A stretch of 64,000 bases of DNA from Thermobispora bispora DSM 43833 (lineage in GTDB: Bacteria; Actinomycetota; Actinomycetes; Streptosporangiales; Streptosporangiaceae): positions 1,240,001 to 1,304,000 of the forward strand of contig NC_014165.1 in NCBI RefSeq assembly GCF_000092645.1. The letters run 5' to 3'. The position numbers and the translations under genes were made by a program. Shown here in pieces: positions 8,814 to 16,121 of the stretch (position 1 is its first letter; each line of letters begins with the position of its first letter). Under the pieces are notes generated by a model that saw nothing but the letters and a program-made list of their open reading frames with translations, did no database searches and was not told the DNA's origin.

Positions 8814-9992
8814 ATGGTGCGACGTCCAGGCGTGCCGAGGCTGCTGCGGGAGATCAACGACCGGGCCGCCCTCGAGCTGCTGCTCACCTCCGGGCCGCTG
8901 ACCCGGGGGCAGATCGGTGAGCTGACCGGGCTCTCCAAGGTCACCGCCTCGCAGACGCTCGCCAGGCTGGAACGGCGCGGTCTGGTGCAGGTCGTCGGCG
9001 AGCAGGCGGGCAACCGGGGACCCAACGCGGCGCTCTACGGCATCGTCCCGTCCTGTGCCTACGTCGCCGGCCTCGACGTCGGCCCGGAGCGGATCACCGC
9101 CGCGATCGCCGACGTCAACGGCGACCTGGCCGCCGAGGTGACCATCACCCCCGATGAGGAGGAGGACCCGGTCCGGCTCGTGCACAAGGCGATCGCGAAG
9201 GCCTGCCGGTCCGCGAAGGTCGCGATGAGCCGGCTGCGCGGCATCGTGGTCGGCGCCCCGGGAGTGGTGGACCCGGGAACCGGGGACGTCCGGTTCTCCT
9301 TCGACCTCCCGCACTGGCACGAGGGCGTGCAGCAGTCCCTCGCCAAGGACCTGCGCCGGGACGTCACCATCGAGAACGACGTCAACCTCGTCGCCCTCGC
9401 CGAGCGCGCCACCGGCGCCGCCCGGGACGTGGACGACTTCGTGCTCCTGTGGATCGGCCGCGGCATCGGCCTCGCCATCGTCCTCGGCGGCCGGCTGCAC
9501 CGCGGCACGTCGGGCTACGCCGGGGAGATCGGCTACCTCCCCGTGCCCGGCGTCCCGCTCGCCGAGGACATCAAGGCCACCCCGGGCCGGCTGCCGTCGC
9601 TCGCCGGCGGCTTCCAGTCGCTCGTCAGCGCCGAGGCGGTGACCGAGCTCGCCCACGAGCACGGCTTCACCGGGGCGACCGCCGCCGAGTGCGTGACCGC
9701 CGCGGTCGCCGCGGGGGAGCGGGGTGAGCGGCTGCTCGACGAGATCGCCTCACGGCTCGCGCTCGGCGTGGCCTCGGTGTGCGTCGTGCTCGACCCCGGG
9801 CTGGTGGTGCTCTCCGGTGAGGTGGGGCTCGCCGGCGGGACGAGCCTCACCACCCGGGTGGAGGAGGCGGTGGCGCGCATCTGCCCCATCCGGCCGCGGG
9901 TGGTCACCAGCACGGTCGAGGGCAACCCGGTGCTCCGCGGCGCGGTGCTCGCCGCGCTCGAGCAGGCCCGGGAAGAGATCTTCTCGCTGTGA
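8814..9992 (+). CDS. ROK-family transcriptional regulator
   Basis: A 392-residue protein with an N-terminal winged helix (residues about 10-70, GQIGELTGLSKVTASQTL) joined to a ROK sugar-kinase-like domain: GLDVGPERITAAIAD (phosphate loop), ENDVNLVALAE (position of the kinase aspartate) and IGRGIGLAIVLGGRLHRG. Such proteins repress sugar genes and release DNA on binding a sugar. The usual ROK zinc motif CxCGxxGC after the GEIG segment is missing; that region reads GEIGYLPVPGVPLAED. It faces a DasABCD-like operon and shares a motif with that operon's upstream region, so amino-sugar control is likely. GGGAG precedes the ATG. Confidence 0.9.
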   Translation: MVRRPGVPRLLREINDRAALELLLTSGPLTRGQIGELTGLSKVTASQTLARLERRGLVQVVGEQAGNRGPNAALYGIVPSCAYVAGLDVGPERITAAIADVNGDLAAEVTITPDEEEDPVRLVHKAIAKACRSAKVAMSRLRGIVVGAPGVVDPGTGDVRFSFDLPHWHEGVQQSLAKDLRRDVTIENDVNLVALAERATGAARDVDDFVLLWIGRGIGLAIVLGGRLHRGTSGYAGEIGYLPVPGVPLAEDIKATPGRLPSLAGGFQSLVSAEAVTELAHEHGFTGATAAECVTAAVAAGERGERLLDEIASRLALGVASVCVVLDPGLVVLSGEVGLAGGTSLTTRVEEAVARICPIRPRVVTSTVEGNPVLRGAVLAALEQAREEIFSL

Positions 9993-10195
9993 GAGGCGCC
10001 GCTCGGCTCTGGTGCTGAGAGGCCGCGCGCGTTCTTGCTCTGAGAGGTGCTGCTCGGCTTTCGTTGTGAAAGACCGCGCCCGGTCTCGTACTGAGGGGCG
10101 GCGCCCGCCTCTCGTTCTCAGCGACGGCGCCCGGGTCTCGCCCTGAGGGCGGTGCCGGGCTTACGCCTAAGAGGGTGCCGGGCTTACGCCTGAGA
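9990..10195 (+). repeat. Degenerate tandem repeat, 23-26 bp units, about 8 copies
   Basis: Units begin at 9990, 10016, 10041, 10067, 10092, 10118, 10144, 10168 and (partial) 10191. Each opens with TGAGAGG or a variant and continues with a G/C-rich body ending in a CTC/GCC-like triplet. The first unit starts exactly with the TGA stop codon of the ROK gene. The last two full units are nearly identical to each other (GGTGCCGGGCTTACGCC), while others have diverged. There are no spacers, so this is not a CRISPR array. It runs straight into a terminator hairpin. Confidence 0.8.
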
Positions 10196-10232
10196 GGCGG
10201 CGCCCGGCGCCGGCCGCGCGCCGGGCGCCGCC
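10196..10232. terminator. Strong hairpin between ROK and GH3 genes
   Basis: A perfect 15-bp stem (10196-10210 with 10218-10232) and a 7-base loop of CGGCCGC. It lies between two convergent genes, 8 bases from the GH3 stop, and can act in both directions. There is no long T tract, as is common in high-GC actinobacteria. Confidence 0.75.
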
Positions 10233-10239
10233 CGCGGGG

Positions 10240-11718
10240 TCAGCCCCGCAGCAGCTCGACCGCGGCCTGGGCGTTCGCCCGGGCCGCGCCGTACGTCGCG
10301 ATGTAGGCGGCGGCGGGCGGCCGCCAGATCGGCAGCCCCATCTCGACGATGACCGCGTCCGGCCGCTCGGCGAGCAGCGCCGAGATCAGCTCCCTGCTGT
10401 GCGCGTGCCGGTGGGCGTCCTTCACCACGATGATCAGGGAGCGCCCGGCCGCCCGGTCCAGCAGGGCTCGGGCGTCGGCCTCCGCGGGCTTCACCCGGGC
10501 GACCTCGGCCTCGGGCAGCCAGGGCGCGAGCCCCCAGGGCACCTCGCCGACCGCGATGCTCGGCGGGGTGTCGAGCTCCACCACGAACGGATCCACCAGG
10601 GGCGGTGCCGTACCGGTGAGCGAGACCGCGCGCCGGGCCGCGGCCAGCCCGATCCCATCGCTCCCGGCGGCGCGCTCGTGCGGGGCCGCGAGCCACTCGC
10701 GCAGCCGGGCGACCCGCTCGTTCGCCTCCTCCAGGCGGGAGAGCGGGAGCCGGCCCTCGGCGACCGCGTTCCGGATCCCGGCGAGCATCTCCCGGATGTC
10801 CTCCGGCGTGGGCAGCGGGCCGAGGCAGAGCAGGTCGGCCCCGGCCGCGAGGGAGCGGATCGCGCCCTCGACCAGGCCGACGCTCTTGCTCACCGCGTGC
10901 ATGTCGAGCGCGTCGGAGATCACCACGCCGTCGAAGCCGAGCTCCTCGCGGAGCAGGGTGGTGAGCGTCGCGCGGCTCAGCGTGGCCGGCAGGTCGCCGG
11001 TGAGCTCGGGGATCGCCACGTGCGCGGTCATGATCGACTTCGCGCCGGCCTCGATGGCCGCGCGGAACGGGACGAGCTCGCGCTCCCAGAGCAGCTCCCG
11101 GGAGGCCCGCACCACCGGGATCTCCAGGTGGGAGTCCTGGGAGGTGGCGCCGTGGCCGGGGAAGTGCTTCACGCAGGCCGCCACCCCGAGCGACTGCAGG
11201 CCGCGGACCGCGGCGACCGTGTGCCGGGCGACCAGGTCGGCGGACGAGCCGAACGACCGGGTGCCGATGACCGGGTTGTCGTCGGCGGTGTTGATGTCGG
11301 CGACCGGGCCCATGTCGAGGTTCACCCCGCAGGCGGCGAGCTCGGCGGCGATGGCCCGGTAGACCTGTTCGGTCAGCTCCACGTCGTCGACCGCGCCCAG
11401 CGCCGCGTTGCCCGGGTACGGGCTGCCCGTGTGGTAGGCGAGCCGGGTGACGTCGCCCCCCTCCTCGTCGAGGGAGATGATCGGGTGGCCGGCCGCGTTG
11501 AGGCTCGCCGTCAGGGCGGCGACCTGCCCGGGGTCGCGCACGTTGAAGCCGAAGAGCGTCACGCCGCCGAGGCCGGCCTCCAGACCGCGCAGGACCCACT
11601 CGGGGGCGGTCGTGCCCTGGAAGGCGACGAGCAGCGTCCCCGCCGCCAGGCGGTGCAGCCCTTGGTCGCGCACGGACGGATCGGCGACGCCGTACCCGGG
11701 ATCGCGGGATGCGGACAT
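10240..11718 (-). CDS. GH3 beta-N-acetylhexosaminidase (DasD/NagZ-like)
   Basis: Glycoside hydrolase of family 3 with the NagZ-type motif KHFPGHG near residue 182 followed by DSH about ten residues on, the His/Asp pair that marks GH3 N-acetylglucosaminidases, and VISDALDM carrying the nucleophile aspartate. The 492-residue protein has an extra C-terminal domain beyond the barrel. No signal peptide is seen, so it is probably cytoplasmic and cuts imported chito- or muro-oligosaccharides. It is the last gene of a set with an ABC importer, the same order as dasABCD in Streptomyces. The substrate (chitobiose or a muropeptide sugar) is not resolved. Confidence 0.88.
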   Translation of the reverse strand: MSASRDPGYGVADPSVRDQGLHRLAAGTLLVAFQGTTAPEWVLRGLEAGLGGVTLFGFNVRDPGQVAALTASLNAAGHPIISLDEEGGDVTRLAYHTGSPYPGNAALGAVDDVELTEQVYRAIAAELAACGVNLDMGPVADINTADDNPVIGTRSFGSSADLVARHTVAAVRGLQSLGVAACVKHFPGHGATSQDSHLEIPVVRASRELLWERELVPFRAAIEAGAKSIMTAHVAIPELTGDLPATLSRATLTTLLREELGFDGVVISDALDMHAVSKSVGLVEGAIRSLAAGADLLCLGPLPTPEDIREMLAGIRNAVAEGRLPLSRLEEANERVARLREWLAAPHERAAGSDGIGLAAARRAVSLTGTAPPLVDPFVVELDTPPSIAVGEVPWGLAPWLPEAEVARVKPAEADARALLDRAAGRSLIIVVKDAHRHAHSRELISALLAERPDAVIVEMGLPIWRPPAAAYIATYGAARANAQAAVELLRG

Positions 11719-11826
11719 GCTGAATCGGCTCCTTGTCTCGGTGGGTGTGCTGCTCCGGCGGTGGGCGCGGTACGGCCGCGCCGGGGTGCGGCGCCGCCGT
11801 ACCGCCGGGCGGGCGGCCGCCGGCGT

Positions 11827-12678
11827 CTATCCCTTGACGGCGCCCGCGACCAGGCCGGAGACCATGCGGCGCTGGATCAGGAGGAAGAAGACGAGGACCG
11901 GGATGGTCATCAGCGTGGAGGCGGCCATGATGCCGCCCCAGTCGGTCGAGCGCTGCCCGACGAAGAAGCCCAGGGCGACCGGCATCGTGTACTTGCCCTG
12001 GTCGTTGATGAGGGTCAGCGCGTAGACGAACTCGTTCCAGGTGGTGATGAACGAGAAGATGCTCGTCGCCACCAGGCCGGGGGCGACGAGCGGGAACAGC
12101 ACCCGCCAGAACGCGGTCGCCCGGCCCGCGCCGTCGATCCAGGCCGCCTCCTCCAGCTCCTTCGGCACCGCGGCGACGAAGGTGCGGAGCATCCAGATGG
12201 AGAACGGCAGGGTCAGCCCGACGTTCACCACGACCAGGCCGAGCAGCCGGTCGTAGAGCCCCAGCCGGTTGATCGTGGTGAACAGCGGGATGAGCAGGGC
12301 CTCGGCCGGGACCATCTGGACGATCAGCAGCAGGATCAGGAACGTGGTGCGGAACCGGAACCGGAACCGGGCCACCGCCGTGGCGGCGAGCAGCGCGAAG
12401 ACCGCCCCCACCACCACGGTGGCGAGGGCGACGATCGCGCTGTTGAGCAGGTACCGCCAGACCGAGTGCCCCGCCACCCCCTTGACGAACACGCGCGAGA
12501 CGTGGTCGAGCGACGGCGGGTCGGGGAAGGGGATGAACTCCGTGGTGAAGATCTGGTCGTTCGGCTTGAACGCCGTCGCGACCATCCAGTAGACGGGGAA
12601 GACGGCGAAGAGGAAGACCGCGATGCCGGCGGCGTTGAGCGCGGCCCGGCCGATCTTCTGGCGGAGGAGCGGGCTCAT
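11827..12678 (-). CDS. Sugar ABC transporter permease (MalG/DasC-like)
   Basis: Inner-membrane permease of the carbohydrate uptake-1 family, 283 residues with six predicted helices and the cytoplasmic EAA loop (EEAAWIDGAGRATAFWRV) that docks the ATPase. The start at 12678 overlaps the stop of the upstream permease gene (ATGA), showing tight coupling; a longer upstream frame is an artefact. No ATP-binding gene is present in the set, so a shared ATPase of the MsiK type encoded elsewhere is expected. A 108-base gap separates it from the GH3 gene. Confidence 0.93.
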   Translation of the reverse strand: MSPLLRQKIGRAALNAAGIAVFLFAVFPVYWMVATAFKPNDQIFTTEFIPFPDPPSLDHVSRVFVKGVAGHSVWRYLLNSAIVALATVVVGAVFALLAATAVARFRFRFRTTFLILLLIVQMVPAEALLIPLFTTINRLGLYDRLLGLVVVNVGLTLPFSIWMLRTFVAAVPKELEEAAWIDGAGRATAFWRVLFPLVAPGLVATSIFSFITTWNEFVYALTLINDQGKYTMPVALGFFVGQRSTDWGGIMAASTLMTIPVLVFFLLIQRRMVSGLVAGAVKG

Positions 12679-13679
12679 CGGACGTCCTCCGTGGTCACGA
12701 TCTGCCGGACGTACACGCAGGTGACCACGAGCAGGATGGCGGTCAGCACGACGGCGATGGCCGCGCCGAGGCCCATCTTGGGCGGGTTGCTGAACGCCTC
12801 GGCGTAGCTCCACAGCGACAGGTTGAACGCCTCCCGGTTCACCGTGCCGCCGGCCAGCAGGTAGAGCTGTGTGAACACCTTGAAGTCCCAGATGATCGAG
12901 AGCACGGTGAGCACGGCGAAGATCGGCTTGAGCATCGGGAAGGTGATCTTCCGGAACGTGGTCACCCCGCCGGCGCCGTCGACCACGGCCGCCTCGTACA
13001 GCTCACCGGGGATGCTCTTCAGCCCGGCGAGCACCGACACGGCGATGAACGGGAACGACGCCCACACCACCGTGACGATCAGCACGAAGTACAGCGTCAC
13101 CGTGTCGTTGAACCACGGGTAACCGGTCCAGTCGGCGCGGCCGAAGAGCAGGCCGGAGAGACCGTCGGGGAGCAGGTTGAGGGCCCAGTTCACCACCCCG
13201 GAGTCCGGGTCGAACATCCACTTCCACACCACGGCCTGCGTGGTCGGTGGCGTCGCCCAGGCGGCCATGATGCCGACCACCACGAAGGTCGACATCTTCG
13301 GGCCGAGCCGGTGGAGCAGCAGGCCGACGAGCGTGCCGAGCACCAGGGTGAGCGCCACCGTGATGAGCGCGAAGACCACGGTGTTCCGCAGCGAGGACCA
13401 GAACAGCGGGGACTCCAGGACCCGCTGGTAGTTCTCCAGGCCCACGAACTCGGCCGGCGCCGGGTTCTCGGCCCTGATCTGCCGCAGCCCGACCTGGTGG
13501 AAGGACATCACCACCATCCGGCCGAGCGGGTAGAGCAGCAGGGCGGCGATGACCAGCAGCCCCGGGGCCAGCAGGGCGTACGGCACCACCCAGTGGGGCA
13601 GGCCGGAGCCGCGTGGCGCCCGGGGCGCCGGGGCGGAGGTGCCGGCTCCGCCCCGGGTGATCGTCGACGTGCGCGCCAT
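12675..13679 (-). CDS. Sugar ABC transporter permease (MalF/DasB-like)
   Basis: Partner permease of 334 residues with an Ala/Pro-rich N-terminal tail, six membrane helices and the EAA loop YEAAVVDGAGGVTTFRKI near residues 230-250. It heterodimerises with the following permease, whose start codon it overlaps. It starts 5 bases after the binding-protein stop. Family assignment is clear; the sugar carried is inferred from the GH3 neighbour. Confidence 0.93.
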   Translation of the reverse strand: MARTSTITRGGAGTSAPAPRAPRGSGLPHWVVPYALLAPGLLVIAALLLYPLGRMVVMSFHQVGLRQIRAENPAPAEFVGLENYQRVLESPLFWSSLRNTVVFALITVALTLVLGTLVGLLLHRLGPKMSTFVVVGIMAAWATPPTTQAVVWKWMFDPDSGVVNWALNLLPDGLSGLLFGRADWTGYPWFNDTVTLYFVLIVTVVWASFPFIAVSVLAGLKSIPGELYEAAVVDGAGGVTTFRKITFPMLKPIFAVLTVLSIIWDFKVFTQLYLLAGGTVNREAFNLSLWSYAEAFSNPPKMGLGAAIAVVLTAILLVVTCVYVRQIVTTEDVR

Positions 13680-13684
13680 GACCC

Positions 13685-15016
13685 TTACTGGTTGAGGATC
13701 GCCTCGAGCTCGGCGTTGGCGTCGGCCAGCGCCTGGTCGATGCTCTTCTTGCCCTCGATCACCGCGCGGGCCGCGTTCTGCAGGACCGCCTTGGTGTCGT
13801 TGGCCTCGGCCCAGTTCGGGCTGGCCGGGAAGCCGCGGGCCACCTTGAAGGTCTCGGTGAACGGCTTCTGCGCGGGGTCGGCGCCGAGCTCATCGAGCGC
13901 CTCGGGGTAGAGCGGGAGCAGGCCGCCCTCCTTGGCGTACCGCACCCCGAACTCCTTGCCCGCGGCGAGCTTGAGGTACTCGGCGGCGAGCTCGAAGTTC
14001 TTGGTGTCCTTCCAGATCGCGATGTCGTTGCCGCCCTGGAAGGCCGGGGCGGGGCCGCTGCCGTCCTTGGACGGGACGGAGAAGAAGGCCATCTTCGACT
14101 CGTCGATCTTGCCCTTGCTCTGCTCCTTGATCGCGGCGATGTCCCAGCCGCCGGTGATGTACATGCCGACCTTGCCGGCGGCGAACCGCTGGGCGATCTC
14201 GACGGAGTTCTGGGTGAGCCGGCCCTTGCCGGAGACCCCGTGCTTGGCGACGAGGTCCGTGTAGAACTGGAAGCCCTCCTTGAAGCCCGGCTCGGTGAGC
14301 TTGCCGACCCAGCGGCCGTTCTCGAAGACCGCGAAGTCGCCGCCGGCCGACCAGACGAACGGGGAGAGGGACATGTTCGCGTCGGAGCCGCCGTTGAAGG
14401 CGAAGCCGTCGACGTCCTTGCCCTTCGCCTCCACGATCTTCTTCGCCGCGGCGACGAGCTCGTCCCAGGTCTTCGGCACCTCGATGCCGAGCTCCTCGAA
14501 CCAGTCCTTGCGGTAGAGCACCGCCCGGGTGCCGCCGCCCCAGGGGACCGCGTGGATCCGGCCGTTGATGGTCTCGTAGCTCCACAGGTTCTGCGGGATC
14601 TGCTGGAGCTCGGGGTCGTTCTTGACCACGTCGGTGATGTCGGCGAGCGCCTCCAGCGCCACCCAGGCGGCGACCTGGTCGTTGCCGATCTCGGTCACGT
14701 CCGGGCCCTCACCGCCGGCGAGCGCGGCCGTCCACTTCTTCTGGGCGTCGGGCCAGGGGATCCACTGGACCTTGACGTCCGCGCCGGTCTTCTGCTTGAA
14801 GGCCGCGTTGAGGTCGTCCATGTACTTGTTGGAGACGTCGGTGGGGGCACCGAGACGCCATACGGTCAGGGTCTGGCCGGCGAACTTCTGGCCGGTGGCC
14901 GCCGACGCGTCCGCGGACGGCGCCGTCCTGGCGGAGTCGTCGGATCCGCATGCGGCGAGTCCCAGGGCCAGGGCGGCGGTCGCGGTGGTCGCGGCCGCGA
15001 TCTTCAGGATTCTCAT
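13685..15016 (-). CDS. Sugar ABC transporter substrate-binding lipoprotein (DasA-like)
   Basis: Extracytoplasmic solute-binding protein of family 1, 443 residues. The ATG at 15016 is preceded by GGGAAGGGAGAG and gives a lipoprotein signal with lipobox LAAC and the lipidated cysteine at residue 23; a longer frame upstream lacks a signal and is rejected. Features such as LTVWRLGAPTD, the NDQVAAW region and GMYITGGWDIAAIKE are typical of carbohydrate-binding members. It is the first gene of a four-gene set with two permeases and a GH3 hexosaminidase, matching dasABCD order. The dre operator of DasR is not seen; a ROK-type motif lies about 145 bases upstream instead. Confidence 0.92.
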   Translation of the reverse strand: MRILKIAAATTATAALALGLAACGSDDSARTAPSADASAATGQKFAGQTLTVWRLGAPTDVSNKYMDDLNAAFKQKTGADVKVQWIPWPDAQKKWTAALAGGEGPDVTEIGNDQVAAWVALEALADITDVVKNDPELQQIPQNLWSYETINGRIHAVPWGGGTRAVLYRKDWFEELGIEVPKTWDELVAAAKKIVEAKGKDVDGFAFNGGSDANMSLSPFVWSAGGDFAVFENGRWVGKLTEPGFKEGFQFYTDLVAKHGVSGKGRLTQNSVEIAQRFAAGKVGMYITGGWDIAAIKEQSKGKIDESKMAFFSVPSKDGSGPAPAFQGGNDIAIWKDTKNFELAAEYLKLAAGKEFGVRYAKEGGLLPLYPEALDELGADPAQKPFTETFKVARGFPASPNWAEANDTKAVLQNAARAVIEGKKSIDQALADANAELEAILNQ

Positions 15017-15155
15017 CTGCGGGTCTCTCCCTTCCCGGCCTCGCGTCGGAACGCGCGGCCGGGGAACCGGTGTCCCACGCCCGGTTCCGGCGCGCGTTCC
15101 TTCCGGTCGGCGATCACGGCGCCCCGAGGCCTGAGCGCCCGGGGTGAACGGCAAA

Positions 15156-15191
15156 CTAACAAGAAACTTTCTTAAGAGAAACCCTTGTTAG
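15156..15191. promoter_or_regulatory. Nested inverted repeats upstream of the sugar operon (ROK-type operator)
   Basis: An outer perfect 8-bp inverted repeat, CTAACAAG (15156-15163) and CTTGTTAG (15184-15191), encloses an inner 13-bp perfect palindrome AAGAAACTTTCTT (15161-15173). The segment is strikingly A/T-rich in this sequence. The minus-strand reading of 15160-15173 matches 12 of 14 bases of the motif before the ROK gene. It lies about 145 bases upstream of the binding-protein ATG and is the best operator candidate for the operon. Confidence 0.7.
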
Positions 15192-15373
15192 CGTATCGTG
15201 ATGAGAGCGGGTCCCACCGGTGAACCGGGGATCCGCCCGCCCGCCGGCGCGGTGGTGCCGCCCGCGCCGGCGGGCCCGGCCGCCCGCGCCCGGGACCCCG
15301 CGGTACGGCCGCCGCCGGGCGCGCCCGCCGTACTTCACGGGCACCGGAGCGCCGCGTGGAGCGCGCGGGATGG

Positions 15374-15391
15374 TAGTTCAAGCATTTACTA
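15374..15391 (+). promoter_or_regulatory. MarR operator, copy 1 (upstream of the marR gene)
   Basis: TAGTTCAAGCATTTACTA, an imperfect palindrome with TAGT and ACTA ends, is identical at 15 of 18 positions to the site upstream of hmgA (16062-16079). It ends 47 bases before the MarR ATG. Shared position and sequence strongly suggest one regulator, most simply the MarR protein encoded here acting on itself and on the homogentisate genes. Confidence 0.75.
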
Positions 15392-15438
15392 ACCAGCCGG
15401 TGCGGTGACCGGGCCATGGGGTCTTTAAGGTGAGGGGC

Positions 15439-15996
15439 ATGGCCGGCAACGATCTGGAGCAGGGCGCCACGTCACGCGCGGGTGAGCCCGACTTCTGGTC
15501 CTTCATCGAGCTCGCCAACCGCCGGCTCGCCACCGAGTACGGCTTCCCCCACCGGCTCGCCACCGAGGTGCTGCTCACCCTCAACCGCGCCTCCGACGTC
15601 GTCACCTACGACCTGGAGGCCGCGGTGCACCGGCCGCGCGGGCTGTCGTGGTCCGGGTTCCGCCTGCTCTTCGTCACCTGGCTCGCCGGCCCGCTCGAGC
15701 CCAAGCGCGCGGCGACGCTCACCGGGATGAGCCGCGCGGCAGTCTCCAACCTCAGCAAACGCCTGATCGCCGACGGCCTGCTCGCCCGCACCCCGGACGA
15801 GCACGACGGCCGGTCCGTACGGCTCTCGCTCACCGAGAAGGGGCACGAGACCATGGTCGAGGTGTTCCGGGCGCAGAACGAGCGGGAGCACGAGTGGACC
15901 AGCGTGCTCACCGAGACCGAGCAGCGCATCCTCATCATGCTGCTCAACAAGCTGATCACCAACCGGGACCAGTTCGACGTCCGCGGGCGCCACTGA
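15439..15996 (+). CDS. MarR-family regulator of the homogentisate genes
   Basis: A 185-residue winged-helix protein: the HTH segment RAATLTGMSRAAVSNLSKRL and the wing region DEHDGRSVRLSLTEKGHETM are standard MarR features. It lies 125 bases upstream of hmgA in the same orientation, and near-identical 18-bp palindromes precede both genes, so it very likely autoregulates and represses hmgA, with homogentisate or a related aromatic as inducer (inference). The ATG at 15439 follows AAGGTGAGGGG; an in-frame GTG at 15430 overlaps that ribosome binding site and is less likely. Confidence 0.9.
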   Translation: MAGNDLEQGATSRAGEPDFWSFIELANRRLATEYGFPHRLATEVLLTLNRASDVVTYDLEAAVHRPRGLSWSGFRLLFVTWLAGPLEPKRAATLTGMSRAAVSNLSKRLIADGLLARTPDEHDGRSVRLSLTEKGHETMVEVFRAQNEREHEWTSVLTETEQRILIMLLNKLITNRDQFDVRGRH

Positions 15997-16061
15997 GCGC
16001 CGCGCCGGCGTCCCCGTTTCCGGGTCTTGGCGGCCTTTTGCGGCCCGCCCCTACCCAAAAC

Positions 16062-16079
16062 TAGTTAACACATTTACTA
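16062..16079 (+). promoter_or_regulatory. MarR operator, copy 2 (upstream of hmgA)
   Basis: TAGTTAACACATTTACTA differs from the copy before the marR gene at only three positions, with the right half CATTTACTA identical. It ends 42 bases before the hmgA ATG, almost the same distance as the first copy from its gene. Supports co-regulation of the hmgA set. Confidence 0.75.
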
Positions 16080-16121
16080 TGTTGCCCACCGTAACCACCG
16101 CAGCCACGCTGGAGGCGAGCC

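Larger units (their letters stand above)
15017..15438. other. Intergenic region between divergent sugar operon and MarR gene
   Basis: About 422 bases. It contains the ROK-type motif and the larger inverted repeat at 15156-15191 for the leftward operon, and the MarR operator at 15374-15391 for the rightward genes. The stretch between them (about 15200-15365) is extremely G/C-rich with no gene seen. Confidence 0.6.

Noticed and set aside
9990-10195. Repeat array considered as CRISPR
   Set aside because: Units are contiguous with no unique spacers, are degenerate, and no cas gene is nearby.
10399-12807. 802-residue open frame opposite the GH3 and permease genes
   Set aside because: Antisense to three well-supported genes and crosses their boundaries.
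15017-15200. DasR (dre) site before the DasABCD-like operon
   Set aside because: No ACTGGTCTAGACCAGT-like sequence was found; the palindrome present is of another type.
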